Below, piece by piece: positions 1-9,956 of a stretch of 64,000 nucleotides of DNA; position 1 is the first letter of the stretch; every line of letters starts with the position of its first letter. The notes beneath the pieces are model-generated. The model had not been told where the DNA came from. It saw only the letters and a program-made list of their open reading frames with translations, and did no database searches. Source of the DNA: Pseudomonas taeanensis MS-3 (GTDB lineage: Bacteria > Pseudomonadota > Gammaproteobacteria > Pseudomonadales > Pseudomonadaceae); NCBI RefSeq assembly GCF_000498575.2, contig NZ_AWSQ01000001.1:150703-214702 (forward strand). The letters run 5' to 3'. A program made the translations under genes and the position numbers.

Positions 1-408
1 GGACGAGCTGACCTTGGAACCATGGGTCAGGTGGCCGCCATGGGCCAGGCTCATGCCCAGGATGGTGTCGCCGGCGTTGATCAGCGCCAGGTACACCGCG
101 CTGTTGGCCGAGGAGCCGGAGTGCGGCTGCACGTTGGCGAAATCGGCGCCGAACAGTTGCTTGGCACGATCGATGGCCAGCTGCTCGACCACGTCGACGT
201 GCTCGCAACCACCGTAGTAACGCTTGCCCGGATAGCCTTCGGCGTACTTGTTGGTCAGGCCGCTGCCCTGAGCTTCCATTACCCGCTGGCTGGTGTAGTT
301 CTCCGAGGCGATCAGCTCGATGTGATGCTCCTGACGCGCTTCTTCGGCATCCATCGCCGCCAACAGTTCGTCGTCATAGCCTTTAATTTGGTCTTGTTTG
401 CTGAACAT
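1..408 (-). CDS. glyA: Serine hydroxymethyltransferase, 5' part (cut by window edge)
   Basis: PLP enzyme interconverting serine plus tetrahydrofolate with glycine plus methylene-tetrahydrofolate. Only the first 136 residues lie in the window; the gene runs off the left edge. The N-terminus [20 protein letters not shown], then [26 protein letters not shown] and the [11 protein letters not shown] segment are hallmark SHMT sequences. The ATG at 408 follows a CAGGAG ribosome site. In Pseudomonas a glyA copy heads the sarcosine oxidase operon, so glycine and C1 units from sarcosine would be used here; the sarcosine oxidase genes themselves would lie outside the window. A 6-bp-stem hairpin (423-439) sits just upstream of the ribosome site. 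Confidence 0.96.
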   Translation of the reverse strand, partial: MFSKQDQIKGYDDELLAAMDAEEARQEHHIELIASENYTSQRVMEAQGSGLTNKYAEGYPGKRYYGGCEHVDVVEQLAIDRAKQLFGADFANVQPHSGSSANSAVYLALINAGDTILGMSLAHGGHLTHGSKVSSS

Positions 409-914
409 CGCTGATCTCCTGCGGCAACCTGATGTTGCCTGTGTTGTTTGGGGCCGCCCCTGGCTCGAACTGAGCTGGGCGGGCCGGTCGTCCCCTCGTT
501 GCCTGGTGGCATCTCCGCGAGTCGCTGACTGCGGTTTGCGGCGAAGGGATGACGCTACCGACTCGGGTCTCTCGGACTGAGCCTGTTGCAATCGATTGTG
601 CGAAATACCCATAGCCGCCGTATGCCTGTTTACGACGTTAAAATGCCCAAACCAACCTAACGCCGAGCGAAAAATCCGCGCAGTGCCCCATCCGCTCGCC
701 CGCCCTTCCCTTCTCCTCGCCGCGTGACTACTCTGGCAACCCTGCAGGCGATGCCAGCCCTCGCTGCCGGGGGCTTTGCATGGGAGTAGACTGGTGGTCA
801 GCGCACACCCATCCCGCGCCGATATAACAACTATTAGCGACACGACTGTCTTACGCCTTGGTCCGCGCCATACGCGCTAAAAGCGACAAGCGGAAGCAGT
901 GGAGGAACATCAAG
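409..914. other. Divergent intergenic region, glyA / GlxA-type regulator
   Basis: About 500 bases between two divergent start codons with no convincing gene. It should hold both promoters and probably the binding site of the adjacent regulator. I see the small hairpin at 423-439 (GGCAAC/GTTGCC) next to the glyA ribosome site. I could not identify an operator or a known riboswitch. Confidence 0.5.
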
Positions 915-1931
915 ATGGCAGTTGCACACCCGCCAGCGGCACCCGTTGCCGAGCCGCACACCCCACCTCAGGCGACGCCGGTGAAGACCTTTGGTTTTCT
1001 GCTGATTCCCGACTTCACCACCATCGGTTTCGCCTCGGCGGTCGAAAGCCTGCGCATGGCCAATCTGGTGGCCAAGCAGACGCTGTATAAAACCTTGGTG
1101 ATCGCCGCCGATGAACAGCCGGTGCGCGCCAGCAACGGCATGCGCGTGCTGCCCGACCACACGATTACCGACGCGCCCAAGCTGGATGCGCTGTTCGTGG
1201 TCGGCTCCAATCCGATCAACCCGAAAAATGACCGGACTATGCTCAACTGGCTGCGCGACCTGGCCCATGAGCAGATTCCCCTGGGCGGGATCTGCACCGG
1301 CAGCTACCTGCTGGCCTGCGCCAACCTGCTCAAGGGCTACCGCTGCACCATCCACTGGGAAGACATCGAGCAACTGAAAGACAAATTTCCGGGAATCATC
1401 ATCTCCAACCAGCTGTTCGAGCTGGATCGCGACCGCTACACCTGCTCTGGCGGTACGGCCTCGATGGACATGACCCTGCAACTGATCGCTCGTGAACCGA
1501 ATGGCGTGGAGATCGCCACCCGCGCCGCCGAGCTGCTGCTGTGCGACCGCATGCGTGGCGCCCGCGAGCAGCAACGCGTGCCGCTGCGGCAGAAGCTCGG
1601 CCATTCGCAACCGAAGTTGAGCCAGGTCGTCGGCCTGATGGAAGCCAACCTGGAAGAACCGCTGGAGCTGGAGGAGATCGCCCAGCTCAACGAGGTCACC
1701 GTGCGTCAGCTCGAACGGCTGTTCCACAAGTACCTGCAGCGCACGCCCAGCCAGTACTACCTGGAACTGCGCCTGACCCGTGCGCGCGAACTGCTGCTGC
1801 GCAGCGACTCGCAGGTGCGCGACATCGCCCTGTCCTGCGGCTTCGCCTCGCCGGCGCATTTTTCCAAGTGTTACAGCCGCTTCTTCGGCCACTCGCCACG
1901 CGGCGAGCGCCAGCAGAGCGCGCTGGGCTAA
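915..1931 (+). CDS. GlxA-family AraC-type regulator, SouR-like (sarcosine response?)
   Basis: Transcription factor of 338 aa: an N-terminal DJ-1/PfpI-like ligand domain (roughly residues 24-200, with GGICTGSYLLA around the elbow cysteine) and a C-terminal AraC double helix-turn-helix (roughly 235-330, ending GFASPAHFSKCYSRFFGHSP). The ATG at 915 is chosen because GGAGGA lies 8 bases upstream; an upstream in-frame start would add 19 poorly conserved residues. It is divergent from glyA. In Pseudomonas, SouR, a member of this family, activates sarcosine oxidase/glyA genes in response to sarcosine. The SouR assignment is inference from family plus position. Confidence 0.8.
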   Translation: MAVAHPPAAPVAEPHTPPQATPVKTFGFLLIPDFTTIGFASAVESLRMANLVAKQTLYKTLVIAADEQPVRASNGMRVLPDHTITDAPKLDALFVVGSNPINPKNDRTMLNWLRDLAHEQIPLGGICTGSYLLACANLLKGYRCTIHWEDIEQLKDKFPGIIISNQLFELDRDRYTCSGGTASMDMTLQLIAREPNGVEIATRAAELLLCDRMRGAREQQRVPLRQKLGHSQPKLSQVVGLMEANLEEPLELEEIAQLNEVTVRQLERLFHKYLQRTPSQYYLELRLTRARELLLRSDSQVRDIALSCGFASPAHFSKCYSRFFGHSPRGERQQSALG

Positions 1932-1935
1932 ACAC

Positions 1936-1970
1936 GCCCTCTACCTCGGCGGTACGTCGAAGTAGAGGGC
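1936..1970. terminator. Hairpin between convergent genes
   Basis: Perfect 9-bp stem, GCCCTCTAC (1936-1944) pairing with GTAGAGGGC (1962-1970), five bases after the regulator stop codon and just before the 3' end of the opposing chemoreceptor gene. It lacks a T-tract, so it could be a weak bidirectional terminator or an RNA-stabilising hairpin. Confidence 0.5.
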
Positions 1971-2006
1971 CACACGGCTGCAGCGCAACAGCCGGATTAA
2001 CAGCGC

Positions 2007-3893
2007 TTATACCTTGAACTGCCCCAACAAACGATCCTGCCGCCCCACCTGCTCGACCATCGCCGCGCACTGAAGTACCTGCTGCTCGGCACCGCCGGCC
2101 ACGGCATCGCTGATATCGCGGATGTTGGTGGTATTACGGTTGATCTCTTCGCTGGTGGCACTTTGCTCTTCGGCGGCAGTCGCGATCTGCAGGTTCATGT
2201 CGTTGATCCGGCCGATAGACTCGCGGATGCGCGCCAGCATATCGTTGGCAGCACTGGCGTCGTCGGCTGTCTGGCTGGCGCTGTCGCGGTTCTGCTGCAT
2301 GCGCGACTCGACCTGTTTCACTCCGCTCTGCAACTGGTCGATCATCTGGCGGATTTCCTGGGTGGAATGTTGGGTGCGCGAGGCCAGCGAACGCACCTCA
2401 TCGGCCACCACGGCAAACCCCCGTCCCGACTCCCCGGCGCGTGCCGCCTCGATAGCGGCGTTGAGCGCGAGCAGATTGGTCTGCTCGGCGATGCTGGTGA
2501 TCACCGAGAGGATCGACTCGATATTGGCACTGACCCTAGCCAGCTCGTTGACCGCCTGGCTGGTGTCATCCATTTCAGCGGCCAGGCGTTTGATCGCCTC
2601 GCTGGACTGCGAGACCAGACTGACGCCAGTCTCGGTTGCCTCACTGGCGGCGCTGGCTGCCTGGGCCGCGGCCTGGGCATTGCACGCAACATCCTCCGCG
2701 GTGCTGGCCATCTCCTGCATGGCGGTGGCCAGCTGATCCAATTCCTGCAATTGCTGCTGCAGACGACTGGCGGTTTGACTGGCTTCGCTGGAGGTATCCC
2801 GGCTGCTGGCGCGAACCTGTTGGGAACTGCCCATCACGTCGCCAATCAATCCCTGCAGGCTCTGCAGAAAGCGGTTGAACTCCTCGCCGACCTGGGCAAC
2901 TTCATCGTTGCCCTGGATCGGCAGGCGCTGGGTCAGGTCACCCTGGCCGCCGTTGACCTCACGCAGCGAAGTCCTCAACTGCAACAGCGGCCGTAACAGG
3001 CGCCGCATCAGTACACCAAGCACCAGCAGCGTCAGTATCACGCCGATGGCGGTACCGGCCGCCGCACGCCAACTGAGGGCGTTTGCTTCAGCCATGACCT
3101 TGCTCTCATCGAGCACCACCCCGATATACCAGCTCATGCCGCCAAGGTTGCTCAGCGGGATAAAGGACACCAGCAGGTCCTGGCCATCGGCCTGAACCGC
3201 GCTGAGCGCCGGCACCAGGGCCGGGCTCTGACCACCGAACAGGTCACTCACGGTCTTACCGTTCAGTTCGCCATTGGGGTGCGAGATGATCTGACCGCTG
3301 CCCGCGAGCAGGAACGCATAGCCGGCACCATTGAAGCTGAAGGTATTGATCGATTCGGCGATGCTCTTGAGGCTGATGTCGCCGCCGAAGGCGCCCTTGA
3401 ACTGACCTTGATCGCTGAACTGGGTCACCGCAGAGATCAGGATGTCACCGCTGCCGGCCACCGCGTAGGGTTCGGTCAGCACGGCATGGGATGCAGCCTT
3501 GGCCTGAGGATACCAAGGCCGCTGGCGGGCATCCCAGTCGGCCGCGGGGTGCCATGTCGGGTCGTTAGTGATGGCCTGGCCGCCCGTAGCCTCCAGACCG
3601 CCGAACATCGAGAGAAACTGCGCACCCAGAACAGGGTCGGCGAACACTTGCTGAATCTGTTCGTCGCCGAAGTTACGGTCTATCTGCTGCGCAGCCAGGT
3701 CGATCAACTGCAACTTGCCGTTCAACCAGTTTTCGATTTGCCGAGCCAGCGCCTGGCTCGACTCGGCGATGCTCGCCTGCGCCTGCTCGCGCAATGTCTC
3801 GCGAATCTGGCCGATTTGCAGCAGGGACAGCAGACCACTGCTGATGACCAGAACCAGAGCGGCCACCATTCCAACTTTATTGCTTATTTTCAT
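2007..3893 (-). CDS. Methyl-accepting chemotaxis protein with dCache sensor
   Basis: Inner-membrane chemoreceptor of 628 aa. It has a first membrane helix near the N-terminus ([18 protein letters not shown]), a periplasmic double-Cache ligand domain of about 240 residues, a second helix ([15 protein letters not shown]), a HAMP linker ([17 protein letters not shown]) and the cytoplasmic signalling hairpin with [19 protein letters not shown]. The start at 3893 gives the usual charged MKISNK leader; a longer frame would add 27 non-membrane residues. The Cache domain keeps the RQRPWY element and a later GGDISL aspartate, which belong to the motif of amine and amino-acid binding Cache domains. Beside betaine/creatinine genes the ligand could be a methylated amine; that is inference. 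Confidence 0.92.
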   Translation of the reverse strand: MKISNKVGMVAALVLVISSGLLSLLQIGQIRETLREQAQASIAESSQALARQIENWLNGKLQLIDLAAQQIDRNFGDEQIQQVFADPVLGAQFLSMFGGLEATGGQAITNDPTWHPAADWDARQRPWYPQAKAASHAVLTEPYAVAGSGDILISAVTQFSDQGQFKGAFGGDISLKSIAESINTFSFNGAGYAFLLAGSGQIISHPNGELNGKTVSDLFGGQSPALVPALSAVQADGQDLLVSFIPLSNLGGMSWYIGVVLDESKVMAEANALSWRAAAGTAIGVILTLLVLGVLMRRLLRPLLQLRTSLREVNGGQGDLTQRLPIQGNDEVAQVGEEFNRFLQSLQGLIGDVMGSSQQVRASSRDTSSEASQTASRLQQQLQELDQLATAMQEMASTAEDVACNAQAAAQAASAASEATETGVSLVSQSSEAIKRLAAEMDDTSQAVNELARVSANIESILSVITSIAEQTNLLALNAAIEAARAGESGRGFAVVADEVRSLASRTQHSTQEIRQMIDQLQSGVKQVESRMQQNRDSASQTADDASAANDMLARIRESIGRINDMNLQIATAAEEQSATSEEINRNTTNIRDISDAVAGGAEQQVLQCAAMVEQVGRQDRLLGQFKV

Positions 3894-3966
3894 CGTGCTT
3901 GAACTCCCGATGACGCTGAAGCCGCTTGTCGTCCGGCGTTGCGTCGAACTGCCATTCGCACAGCAA

Positions 3967-3998
3967 AGAGCCACGGACTCTCTCGAGTCCGTGGCTCT
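3967..3998 (-). terminator. Terminator of the SSS symporter gene
   Basis: Perfect 14-bp stem with a TCTC loop (arms 3967-3980 and 3985-3998). It lies about 20 bases after the stop codon of the minus-strand symporter gene; the minus strand continues with TTTGCTG, a short T stretch. Confidence 0.75.
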
Positions 3999-4017
3999 GT
4001 TTATTCGCTCAGACTGA

Positions 4018-5472
4018 TTAGCCGCGTTGCACCGCTGGCACTCGAGCGCGAGTGAGCATAGAAACCGTCACATAGCAGAAGGACGAAGCCAGGCAGCCAA
4101 TCAGCGGCCCCTCGACCCAACCGATGTCGGTGGTCAACAGCAGGCCACCGCTGGTGAAGAACCCCACCAGCATGGCTGTCAGACAACCGGCGACGTTGCC
4201 CTGCCAGAAGGTCGAGATGAACACCGGACCGATCATCGCCGCCAGCAGCGTGCCGGAGCCGAGAATGCCCAACCAGGACAGCATGAACGGCGGCGCATAC
4301 ATCATCATCAGCAGACCCAGCAGGCCCAACGCAACGACTGCGACGCGGTTGATGGTCAACGCGTGCGCGGAGTCCACCTTGGCGTGCTTGTTCAAGGCCA
4401 GACGCAGGTCATGCGAGGTCGCCGAGGCCACGGTGTGCAGCATCGAGTTGGCGGTGGACTTCATGGCGAAGATGATGAACAGGGTGATCAGACCCTGCAG
4501 CGCCGGATGCATGAAGGTCTGCAGGTACATCGGCATGGCATTGTCCGGGTCGGTCAGTTCCGGGCCGAAGGCGCGCATGTACAGGCCGACGATCGGGATC
4601 AGACTCAGCAGTGCACCGAGGATGGCCACATAGACACCGACCTTGTGCATCTTCACCTTTGGCTTGAAGGCCAGGAAGCGAATCGCCATGTACGGCAGCA
4701 CCGCCGCGAACAGGAAGGCATAAGGCAGCACCAGGAATACCGAGGCCTTGCTGTTGCCATAAGGCGCAGCGGTGGTCGGGTTGAGCAGGTTCGGGTCGAT
4801 GGTATTGAGGGTGGTGTGCCACAGGCCCAGATCGACGCTGGTGAACATCTGGATCATGATCGCAATCGCCGCCAATGCCATGCCGCAGACCATTACGGTG
4901 TCGGTCCAGGCCACTGCGGCCAAGCCGCCGAGCATGGTGTAGAGGATGATGACCGAGATCATCAGCCAGGCACTGCTGGTCATCTCGATATTCAACCAGG
5001 AGGCGCCAAGGATGCCGACCGCCTTGATCTGGCTGACCAGGAACACCATCAGCAGGATGATGGTCATCAGCGCCGCCACGCCCTGCAACAGACGCCCGCC
5101 GCTACCACTGCCGTGGATCTGGCCGATGTACTCGGGGATGGTGTTGCTGCCCATGGTCAGCGCGCGTTTCTGCATGTGATTGGCGAAAAACAGCACCGCG
5201 ATCATCATCGCCGGGGCGAAGAAGAAGTTGCCCAGCAACTCGATGGCGCCGAACTCGTAAGCCACCGAGGGGGAGCCCATGAAGCCCCAGCCGCTGAATC
5301 CGGTGGCGACGATAGTACTGGCGCCGACGAAAGCGCCGAGACTGCGACCGGCCAGCAAGAAGCCACCTTCGTCGCTGTCTTTGACTTTGCGTGAGGAGAG
5401 AAAGCCGATCCCGATCATCACCCCGAAGGTAACGATCAACAGGCTCCAGTTGAACCATTCATAGAAGTCCAT
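4018..5472 (-). CDS. Sodium:solute symporter (SSS family)
   Basis: Polytopic inner-membrane carrier of 484 aa using a Na+ (or H+) gradient. It begins [17 protein letters not shown] and shows roughly a dozen hydrophobic helices, with the family signatures [11 protein letters not shown] and [20 protein letters not shown] near the N-terminus. The start at 5472 is chosen because the protein begins right after the small upstream membrane gene; the longer open frame upstream is non-membrane sequence. The substrate cannot be read from sequence. Position next to BCCT, creatininase and creatinase genes makes creatinine, creatine or another methylated amine plausible, but acetate- or proline-type substrates are not excluded. 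Confidence 0.85.
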   Translation of the reverse strand: MDFYEWFNWSLLIVTFGVMIGIGFLSSRKVKDSDEGGFLLAGRSLGAFVGASTIVATGFSGWGFMGSPSVAYEFGAIELLGNFFFAPAMMIAVLFFANHMQKRALTMGSNTIPEYIGQIHGSGSGGRLLQGVAALMTIILLMVFLVSQIKAVGILGASWLNIEMTSSAWLMISVIILYTMLGGLAAVAWTDTVMVCGMALAAIAIMIQMFTSVDLGLWHTTLNTIDPNLLNPTTAAPYGNSKASVFLVLPYAFLFAAVLPYMAIRFLAFKPKVKMHKVGVYVAILGALLSLIPIVGLYMRAFGPELTDPDNAMPMYLQTFMHPALQGLITLFIIFAMKSTANSMLHTVASATSHDLRLALNKHAKVDSAHALTINRVAVVALGLLGLLMMMYAPPFMLSWLGILGSGTLLAAMIGPVFISTFWQGNVAGCLTAMLVGFFTSGGLLLTTDIGWVEGPLIGCLASSFCYVTVSMLTRARVPAVQRG

Positions 5473-5477
5473 GGCGC

Positions 5478-5591
5478 TTACTCCGTCTGTCCGGCGTTTT
5501 CTTTGGCGGAACGGCACAGATAGGTTCCGGCCGCGATCAGGAGCATGACGATGTTTAGCGAAATGAAGAGCGTGAGTACCCAGGAGGTCAT
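5478..5591 (-). CDS. Small single-helix membrane protein, symporter accessory type
   Basis: A 37-aa frame, MTSWVLTLFISLNIVMLLIA followed by AGTYLCRSAKENAGQTE. It has one hydrophobic helix (about residues 4-24) and a short polar tail. It starts with ATG preceded by AGAGG at 8 bases, and stops five bases before the symporter ATG. One-helix proteins encoded immediately before SSS symporter genes are a known pattern (symporter small accessory proteins). Start, spacing and composition support a real gene even though it is short. Confidence 0.7.
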   Translation of the reverse strand: MTSWVLTLFISLNIVMLLIAAGTYLCRSAKENAGQTE

Positions 5592-5648
5592 GATTTAAGC
5601 CTCTGTAATTGTTCTTGTAGGAGTTTTTTGACTGGTGACTGAGGGTGT

Positions 5649-5674
5649 GCCGGCCGCCCAAGCTGGCGGCCGGC
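5649..5674 (-). terminator. GC-rich hairpin between BCCT gene and symporter pair
   Basis: Perfect 10-bp inverted repeat GCCGGCCGCC (5649-5658) / GGCGGCCGGC (5665-5674) with a 6-base loop, 7 bases downstream of the BCCT stop codon on the minus strand. No T-tract follows, so partial read-through into the symporter pair is likely; it may act as an attenuator or a 3' end protector. Confidence 0.5.
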
Positions 5675-5680
5675 GATGCC

Positions 5681-7342
5681 TTAACCCGCAGCCTGGGCTT
5701 CTGCCCGGACAGGGACCAGCGCCACCGGAGCCTCTTCGTGCAGCGCCTTGATCAAGCTCAGGCACATCAGCAGCATGATGAAAGAGAATGGCAAGGCACT
5801 GGCGATGGCCGCCGTCTGCAGGGTGGCCAAGGACGCTGCGCCACCGACAACCAGCAGCACGCCGGCGACTACGCCCTGCATCCCGCCCCAAAACACCCGG
5901 TGACGCTTGGCTGGGTGGATAGCACCATGGGACATGATGGTGGTCAGTACTAACGTCGCGGAGTCGGCCGAGGTGATGAAGTAGGTGGCCACCAGCAGGG
6001 TGCCCAACCACAGCGCCACGGTGCCAAGGCCGCCGAGGTTCATGGAGTCAACCGTCACGAAGAAGGCGCTGGCGACATCCTTGGTCGCCGCAGCGGAGAT
6101 GCCAGCCTCGCCGAACAACTCGTTACTCACGGCGGTGCCACCGAAGGCGACGATCCAGATGAAGGTCAACACTGTGGGGACCAGGATCACGCCCAGAATG
6201 AACTCACGAATGGTGCGGCCACGGGATACTCGTGCGATAAACACGCCGACAAAGGGTGCCCACGACAGCCACCAGCCCCAATAGAACACGGTCCACCAGC
6301 CCTGCCAGCTCGACTTCCAACCTTCCCAGGCGGACGGATCCTGCTTGCTGGCGTCGGTCCAGAAGCTCATCTCGATGACGTTCGCGAGATAATCGCCCGT
6401 GGCATCGACCAGCGACATGATCAAGTAGCGGCTCGGGCCCCAGACGAAGAAGAACACGATCAGAACGATGGTCAGGATGATGTTCAGCTCGCTGAGCATC
6501 TTCACTCCGCGATTGACCCCGGACACCGCAGAGAACACGGCGACCAGAGTAATCACTGCGATCAAGCCCAACTGCACCAGCGCCGAGCTTTCCAAGCCAA
6601 CCAGGCGCTCAAGACCGGCATTGATCTGCTGCGCACCCAAACCCAGCGAAGTGGCCACGCCAAAGATGGTCGCCAGGATCGCCAAAATGTCTACTGCATG
6701 CCCCCATGGGCCATCCATGGCGCGACCGAACAGAGGACGCAAGGTAGAGCGGATGGTTAGCGGCAGGCCCTTGCGAAAGGCCGCATAAGCCAACGCCAGG
6801 GCGACGATGCAGTAGATCGACCAGGCATGCAGGCCCCAGTGGAAGAAGCTGATGCGCATCGCGGTTTCCGCCGCTTCAGCGCTCATGCTGGTTGCGCTGA
6901 AGGGGTTGCCCTGCATATGGAACATCGGCTCTGCGATACTCCAGAAGATCAGGCCGATACCCTGGCCTGCGGAAAACACCATGGCGAACCAGGCAAAGTA
7001 ACCGAACTCTGGTCGTTCATCCTCGCGACCCAGGCGAATGCGGCCGAAGCGGCTACAGGCCAGCCAGCCGTTGAAGAACAGGAACAGCGCGGCGATCAGC
7101 ACGTAATACCAGCTGAACGCATAGGTGATACCACTGCGCACTTGGTCGAACAGCGCCGCGGCTTGCTCCTGATACATCAGCAGACCCAGCATTACACCGG
7201 CGATAACCAACAGCGAGCCCACCGTTACCACCGGGTTCAGGCCCTTTAGCCAGGTACTCTGGGAAATAGCCACACGCGACTCATGCGGCTCCCCTCCTGT
7301 ATGAATCGATGCGGCAGGCGCCGCGCTCTGTCCCGTACTCAT
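5681..7342 (-). CDS. BCCT-family (betaine/choline/carnitine) transporter
   Basis: Inner-membrane secondary carrier of 553 aa for trimethylamine-type or related substrates. It shows the family elements GQGIGLIFWSIAEP (the GxGxG sodium region), HWGLHAWSIY, and the diagnostic WWLSWAPFVGVFIARVSRGR segment. The C-terminal tail is short, unlike the long regulatory tails of osmotically gated BetT proteins. The start at 7342 has GAGAGG about 8 bases upstream; a start 16 codons earlier is possible. It lies 72 bases after creatininase with no terminator visible, so the two are probably co-transcribed and the carrier may take up creatinine or creatine rather than choline; this is inference from context. 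Confidence 0.9.
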   Translation of the reverse strand: MSTGQSAAPAASIHTGGEPHESRVAISQSTWLKGLNPVVTVGSLLVIAGVMLGLLMYQEQAAALFDQVRSGITYAFSWYYVLIAALFLFFNGWLACSRFGRIRLGREDERPEFGYFAWFAMVFSAGQGIGLIFWSIAEPMFHMQGNPFSATSMSAEAAETAMRISFFHWGLHAWSIYCIVALALAYAAFRKGLPLTIRSTLRPLFGRAMDGPWGHAVDILAILATIFGVATSLGLGAQQINAGLERLVGLESSALVQLGLIAVITLVAVFSAVSGVNRGVKMLSELNIILTIVLIVFFFVWGPSRYLIMSLVDATGDYLANVIEMSFWTDASKQDPSAWEGWKSSWQGWWTVFYWGWWLSWAPFVGVFIARVSRGRTIREFILGVILVPTVLTFIWIVAFGGTAVSNELFGEAGISAAATKDVASAFFVTVDSMNLGGLGTVALWLGTLLVATYFITSADSATLVLTTIMSHGAIHPAKRHRVFWGGMQGVVAGVLLVVGGAASLATLQTAAIASALPFSFIMLLMCLSLIKALHEEAPVALVPVRAEAQAAG

Positions 7343-7414
7343 ATCGTTAGCCTCTCGATCATTCTTATATTTGTCAGAATCATTGGGCAAAACACTGCAT
7401 GACGCTGGCAGTGC

Positions 7415-8200
7415 TCAGGAGGGTGGGTTGAAGACTTCCTCGACGGCGCTAGCAATACCCTCCACGCAGACTCGAAGAATCAACTCGCCCTTCTCGCGGC
7501 TGGCGCCGACAGCGGAGGACAAGGTGCCGGGGGCCGGCGTGCGTTCGGGAATAATGGGAAAGACGTCATAGGGCGGGAAGCTGGCTGGCGGGTGATCGAC
7601 GACCCGCTCCATGTCGACTCGCTCAGGGTAGAGCGCCAACATCAGCGAGGTTTCAAATACCCCGCCATGCTCGATATCCCAGCCGAGAAAACCGTCCGGG
7701 TAGAGTTGGGCGATCACTTCTGGATCTTTGATGAAGTCCCAGTAGGACAGCACCACTACCCGGAAGTCGTTGATGCCTGCATAGCGCAGTTCGCGCAATG
7801 CCAGATCGATACCCTCGACGATGAACATCGAGTTCTCGTAGTGCCCGTTCATCAGCACCAGGCGGCGCACGCCGTGACGTGCCAACTCACGAATGATGTC
7901 CTGAACGCTGTGGGTCAGCGTGGCCCCGTCCAGGCTGGTGGTACCGGGGAAGTGGTTGCCCCCACCGGACTTTTGCTGCGACTTGTAACCGTAATGCAAG
8001 GCTGGCATAACCAGCGCATCGATGCGCTGAGCCACACGCTGGCTGACAGCTGTGGGCAGTAGCACATCCACGTCCATGCACATGTGATGGCCGTGCTGCT
8101 CAAGCGCGCCGACCGGCAGGAACAACACCCGCTCACCACCGGCAATAGAGGCTTCGTACTCCTTCCATGTGAGCTCGCCTACAAAGACACTTTTATTCAT
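7415..8200 (-). CDS. crnA: Creatininase (creatinine amidohydrolase)
   Basis: Metal-dependent hydrolase interconverting creatinine and creatine, 261 aa, very close to the length of Pseudomonas putida creatininase. The known metal ligands of that enzyme are present at the same positions: Glu34, His36, Asp45, His120 and Glu122 (in LEQHGHH, DVD and NGHYEN). The segment KSQQKSGGGNHFPGTTSLDG is characteristic of true creatininase rather than distant family members. The ATG at 8200 follows AGAGGGCAG. It acts in the cytosol, feeding the adjacent creatinase; the BCCT carrier follows in the same direction. Confidence 0.95.
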   Translation of the reverse strand: MNKSVFVGELTWKEYEASIAGGERVLFLPVGALEQHGHHMCMDVDVLLPTAVSQRVAQRIDALVMPALHYGYKSQQKSGGGNHFPGTTSLDGATLTHSVQDIIRELARHGVRRLVLMNGHYENSMFIVEGIDLALRELRYAGINDFRVVVLSYWDFIKDPEVIAQLYPDGFLGWDIEHGGVFETSLMLALYPERVDMERVVDHPPASFPPYDVFPIIPERTPAPGTLSSAVGASREKGELILRVCVEGIASAVEEVFNPPS

Positions 8201-8481
8201 TGTTTCTGCCCTCTAACGAATCTGCCATTGTGCAGGATCGTTGCTGCGCCATCTGTCCGCCGAAGAGATCAGGTCTCTGACCTAGGTGCGGAGGAAACTG
8301 AAGGAGTGCGATAGCTTCATCCGGAAGTACGGCATGCCAGGTAGCGGCGATCCACGAACACAGGCGCCGACATGCACCAGCCCCTACTGTCCACGGGCTC
8401 CGAATGAAGTCCCAGCGAAACCAATTGCCACCTGTATTCACGCTGCTGCCTCCTGGCCTGGCGGCCTAGGTACGAGACAAT
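8201..8481. other. Intergenic region upstream of creatininase
   Basis: About 280 bases between the hairpin after creatinase and the crnA start. No gene is convincing. It is likely to hold a separate promoter for crnA and the BCCT gene, because a strong hairpin ends the creatinase transcript just before it. No operator was identified. Confidence 0.45.
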
Positions 8482-8522
8482 GGCCGTAGCGCAGCGGTGC
8501 TTTCCCCCGCTGCGCTACGGCC
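8482..8522 (-). terminator. Strong hairpin after creatinase
   Basis: Perfect 16-bp stem (8482-8497 with 8507-8522) and a 9-base loop, five bases beyond the creatinase stop codon on the minus strand. No T-run follows, so it could be a terminator with help or an mRNA 3' stabiliser that raises creatinase relative to downstream genes. Confidence 0.6.
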
Positions 8523-8527
8523 TGGCA

Positions 8528-9739
8528 TTACTTGCGGATGATGTTGTGCTCCGGGCCGTACGGGAACTTGGTGATGTTCTCCGAACCCTGCTCATTGACG
8601 ATCAGGATGTCGTGCTCGCGGTAACCGCCCGCGCCCGGACGCCCTTCCGGCAGCATGATCATCGGCTCGATGGAGACCACCATGCCTGGCTCGAGAACTG
8701 TGTCGATGTCTTCACGCAGTTCCAGACCGGCTTCGCGACCGTAGTAGTGGCTGAGGGTACCGAACGAGTGGCCGTAGCCGAAAGTGCGGTACTGCAGCAG
8801 GTCGTGCTGCAGGAAGATCTCGTTCAGCTCGTGGGCGATATCGCTGCAGCGCATGCCCGGTTTGATCAGCTTGAGACCGGCTTCGTGCACTTCGACGTTG
8901 GCTTCCCACAGACGCAGGTGTTCGTCGGAGCAATGGTCGAGGAACAGGGTGCGCTCGAGCGCGGTGTAGTAACCGGCGATCATCGGGAAGCAGTTCAGGC
9001 TGAGGATGTCGCCCTTGTTCACCTTGCGGCTGGTCACCGGGTTGTGCGCGCCGTCGGTGTTGATGCCGGACTGGAACCAGGTCCAGGTGTCCATCAGCTC
9101 GCCTTCTGGGAAGGTGCGCGCGATTTCGCGAACCATCGCCTGAGTGGCGTGCAGCGCTACTTCGTATTCAGGTACCTGATCACGCAGGGCTTCAATCACT
9201 GCTGCACCACCGATGTCGGCAATGCGTGCGCCGTGACGAATGATCGCGTGCTCCTCGGCGGACTTGACCAGGCGCATCTTCATGCAAGGAGCGGCGACGT
9301 CGACCAGCTCGGCGGACGGATAGCGCGCGGCCAGCTTGTCGCGGTTCTGCAGGTTCAGGTGATCGAACTCGATACCGATACGCCCGGCTTTAGGCGCAGC
9401 CTGCTGGATGGCGACGAAGAAGTTATCGCGCTGCCAGTCGGAGTAAACGATGTTGTCGGTGCCGACGGTACGGCGCCAGGGCTGGCCACCGTCGATGTTG
9501 GCAGTGATGGTTACTACGTCATCCTGGGTCACTACCACTGCATAGGGGCGACCGAAGGCGCAGTAGACGAAGTCGGTGTAATAGTTGACGTTGTGATACG
9601 AAGTGAAGATCGCCGCGTCGATATTTTCTGCCGCCATGTGGGCGCGCAGCTTGGCCTGGCGAGTGGCGTATTCCTGCGCCGAGAAGGTCGATTTTACTTT
9701 CTGGCCGTTTTGGATCCGGAGCGTCTGGGGCATTTGCAT
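8528..9739 (-). CDS. creA: Creatinase (creatine amidinohydrolase)
   Basis: Hydrolyses creatine to sarcosine and urea in the cytosol. At 403 aa it matches the length of the P. putida enzyme. It has the pita-bread (aminopeptidase P-like) fold without metal ligands; the catalytic histidine lies in NTDGAHNPVTSRK. Other conserved blocks are FTSYHNVNYYTDF, SANIDGGQPWRRTVG-like sequence near residue 90, and the C-terminus KFPYGPEHNIIRK. Start at 9739 (MQMPQTLRIQNG) matches the family. Its sarcosine product would feed the sarcosine oxidase expected beyond glyA, off the window. A degraded partial second copy lies at 14191-14442. Confidence 0.96.
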   Translation of the reverse strand: MQMPQTLRIQNGQKVKSTFSAQEYATRQAKLRAHMAAENIDAAIFTSYHNVNYYTDFVYCAFGRPYAVVVTQDDVVTITANIDGGQPWRRTVGTDNIVYSDWQRDNFFVAIQQAAPKAGRIGIEFDHLNLQNRDKLAARYPSAELVDVAAPCMKMRLVKSAEEHAIIRHGARIADIGGAAVIEALRDQVPEYEVALHATQAMVREIARTFPEGELMDTWTWFQSGINTDGAHNPVTSRKVNKGDILSLNCFPMIAGYYTALERTLFLDHCSDEHLRLWEANVEVHEAGLKLIKPGMRCSDIAHELNEIFLQHDLLQYRTFGYGHSFGTLSHYYGREAGLELREDIDTVLEPGMVVSIEPMIMLPEGRPGAGGYREHDILIVNEQGSENITKFPYGPEHNIIRK

Positions 9740-9874
9740 GGCGAGAACCCTTGTTGTTTTCCAGTGACTCGACACACCGGCTTGGTGGGTCGTTGGAATC
9801 CATTGCACCAGATGCCGACGCTCAACTTTTGTACGATTCCGACCTGTACTTGGTCATATTCGCTCCCTCCGTCT
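9740..9874 (-). promoter_or_regulatory. creA upstream region, conserved with a second copy
   Basis: The 135 bases before creA are recognisably duplicated at 14443-14577. The best-preserved core, read on the plus strand, is CTCAACTTTTGTAC followed by TTCCGACC, with AGATGCCG in front; it contains two GTCGGNATC half-sites 24 bases apart on the minus strand (one is altered in the second copy). Conservation of this block while the second coding copy decays suggests a regulator site, most simply for the CahR-like protein encoded nearby. The binding assignment is inference. Confidence 0.5.
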
Positions 9875-9956
9875 GTCGCCAAAGTCGCCCGGACGATCGT
9901 GCTGCCAGCCCCGACAGCACGCCAACACGCAAGGCCCAGGAGGCCGCCGGCGAAGC

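Noticed and set aside
834..1892. Long open frame opposite the SouR-like gene
   Set aside because: Antisense to a well-supported regulator; its open length reflects high GC. The same applies to the other long antisense frames in the window.
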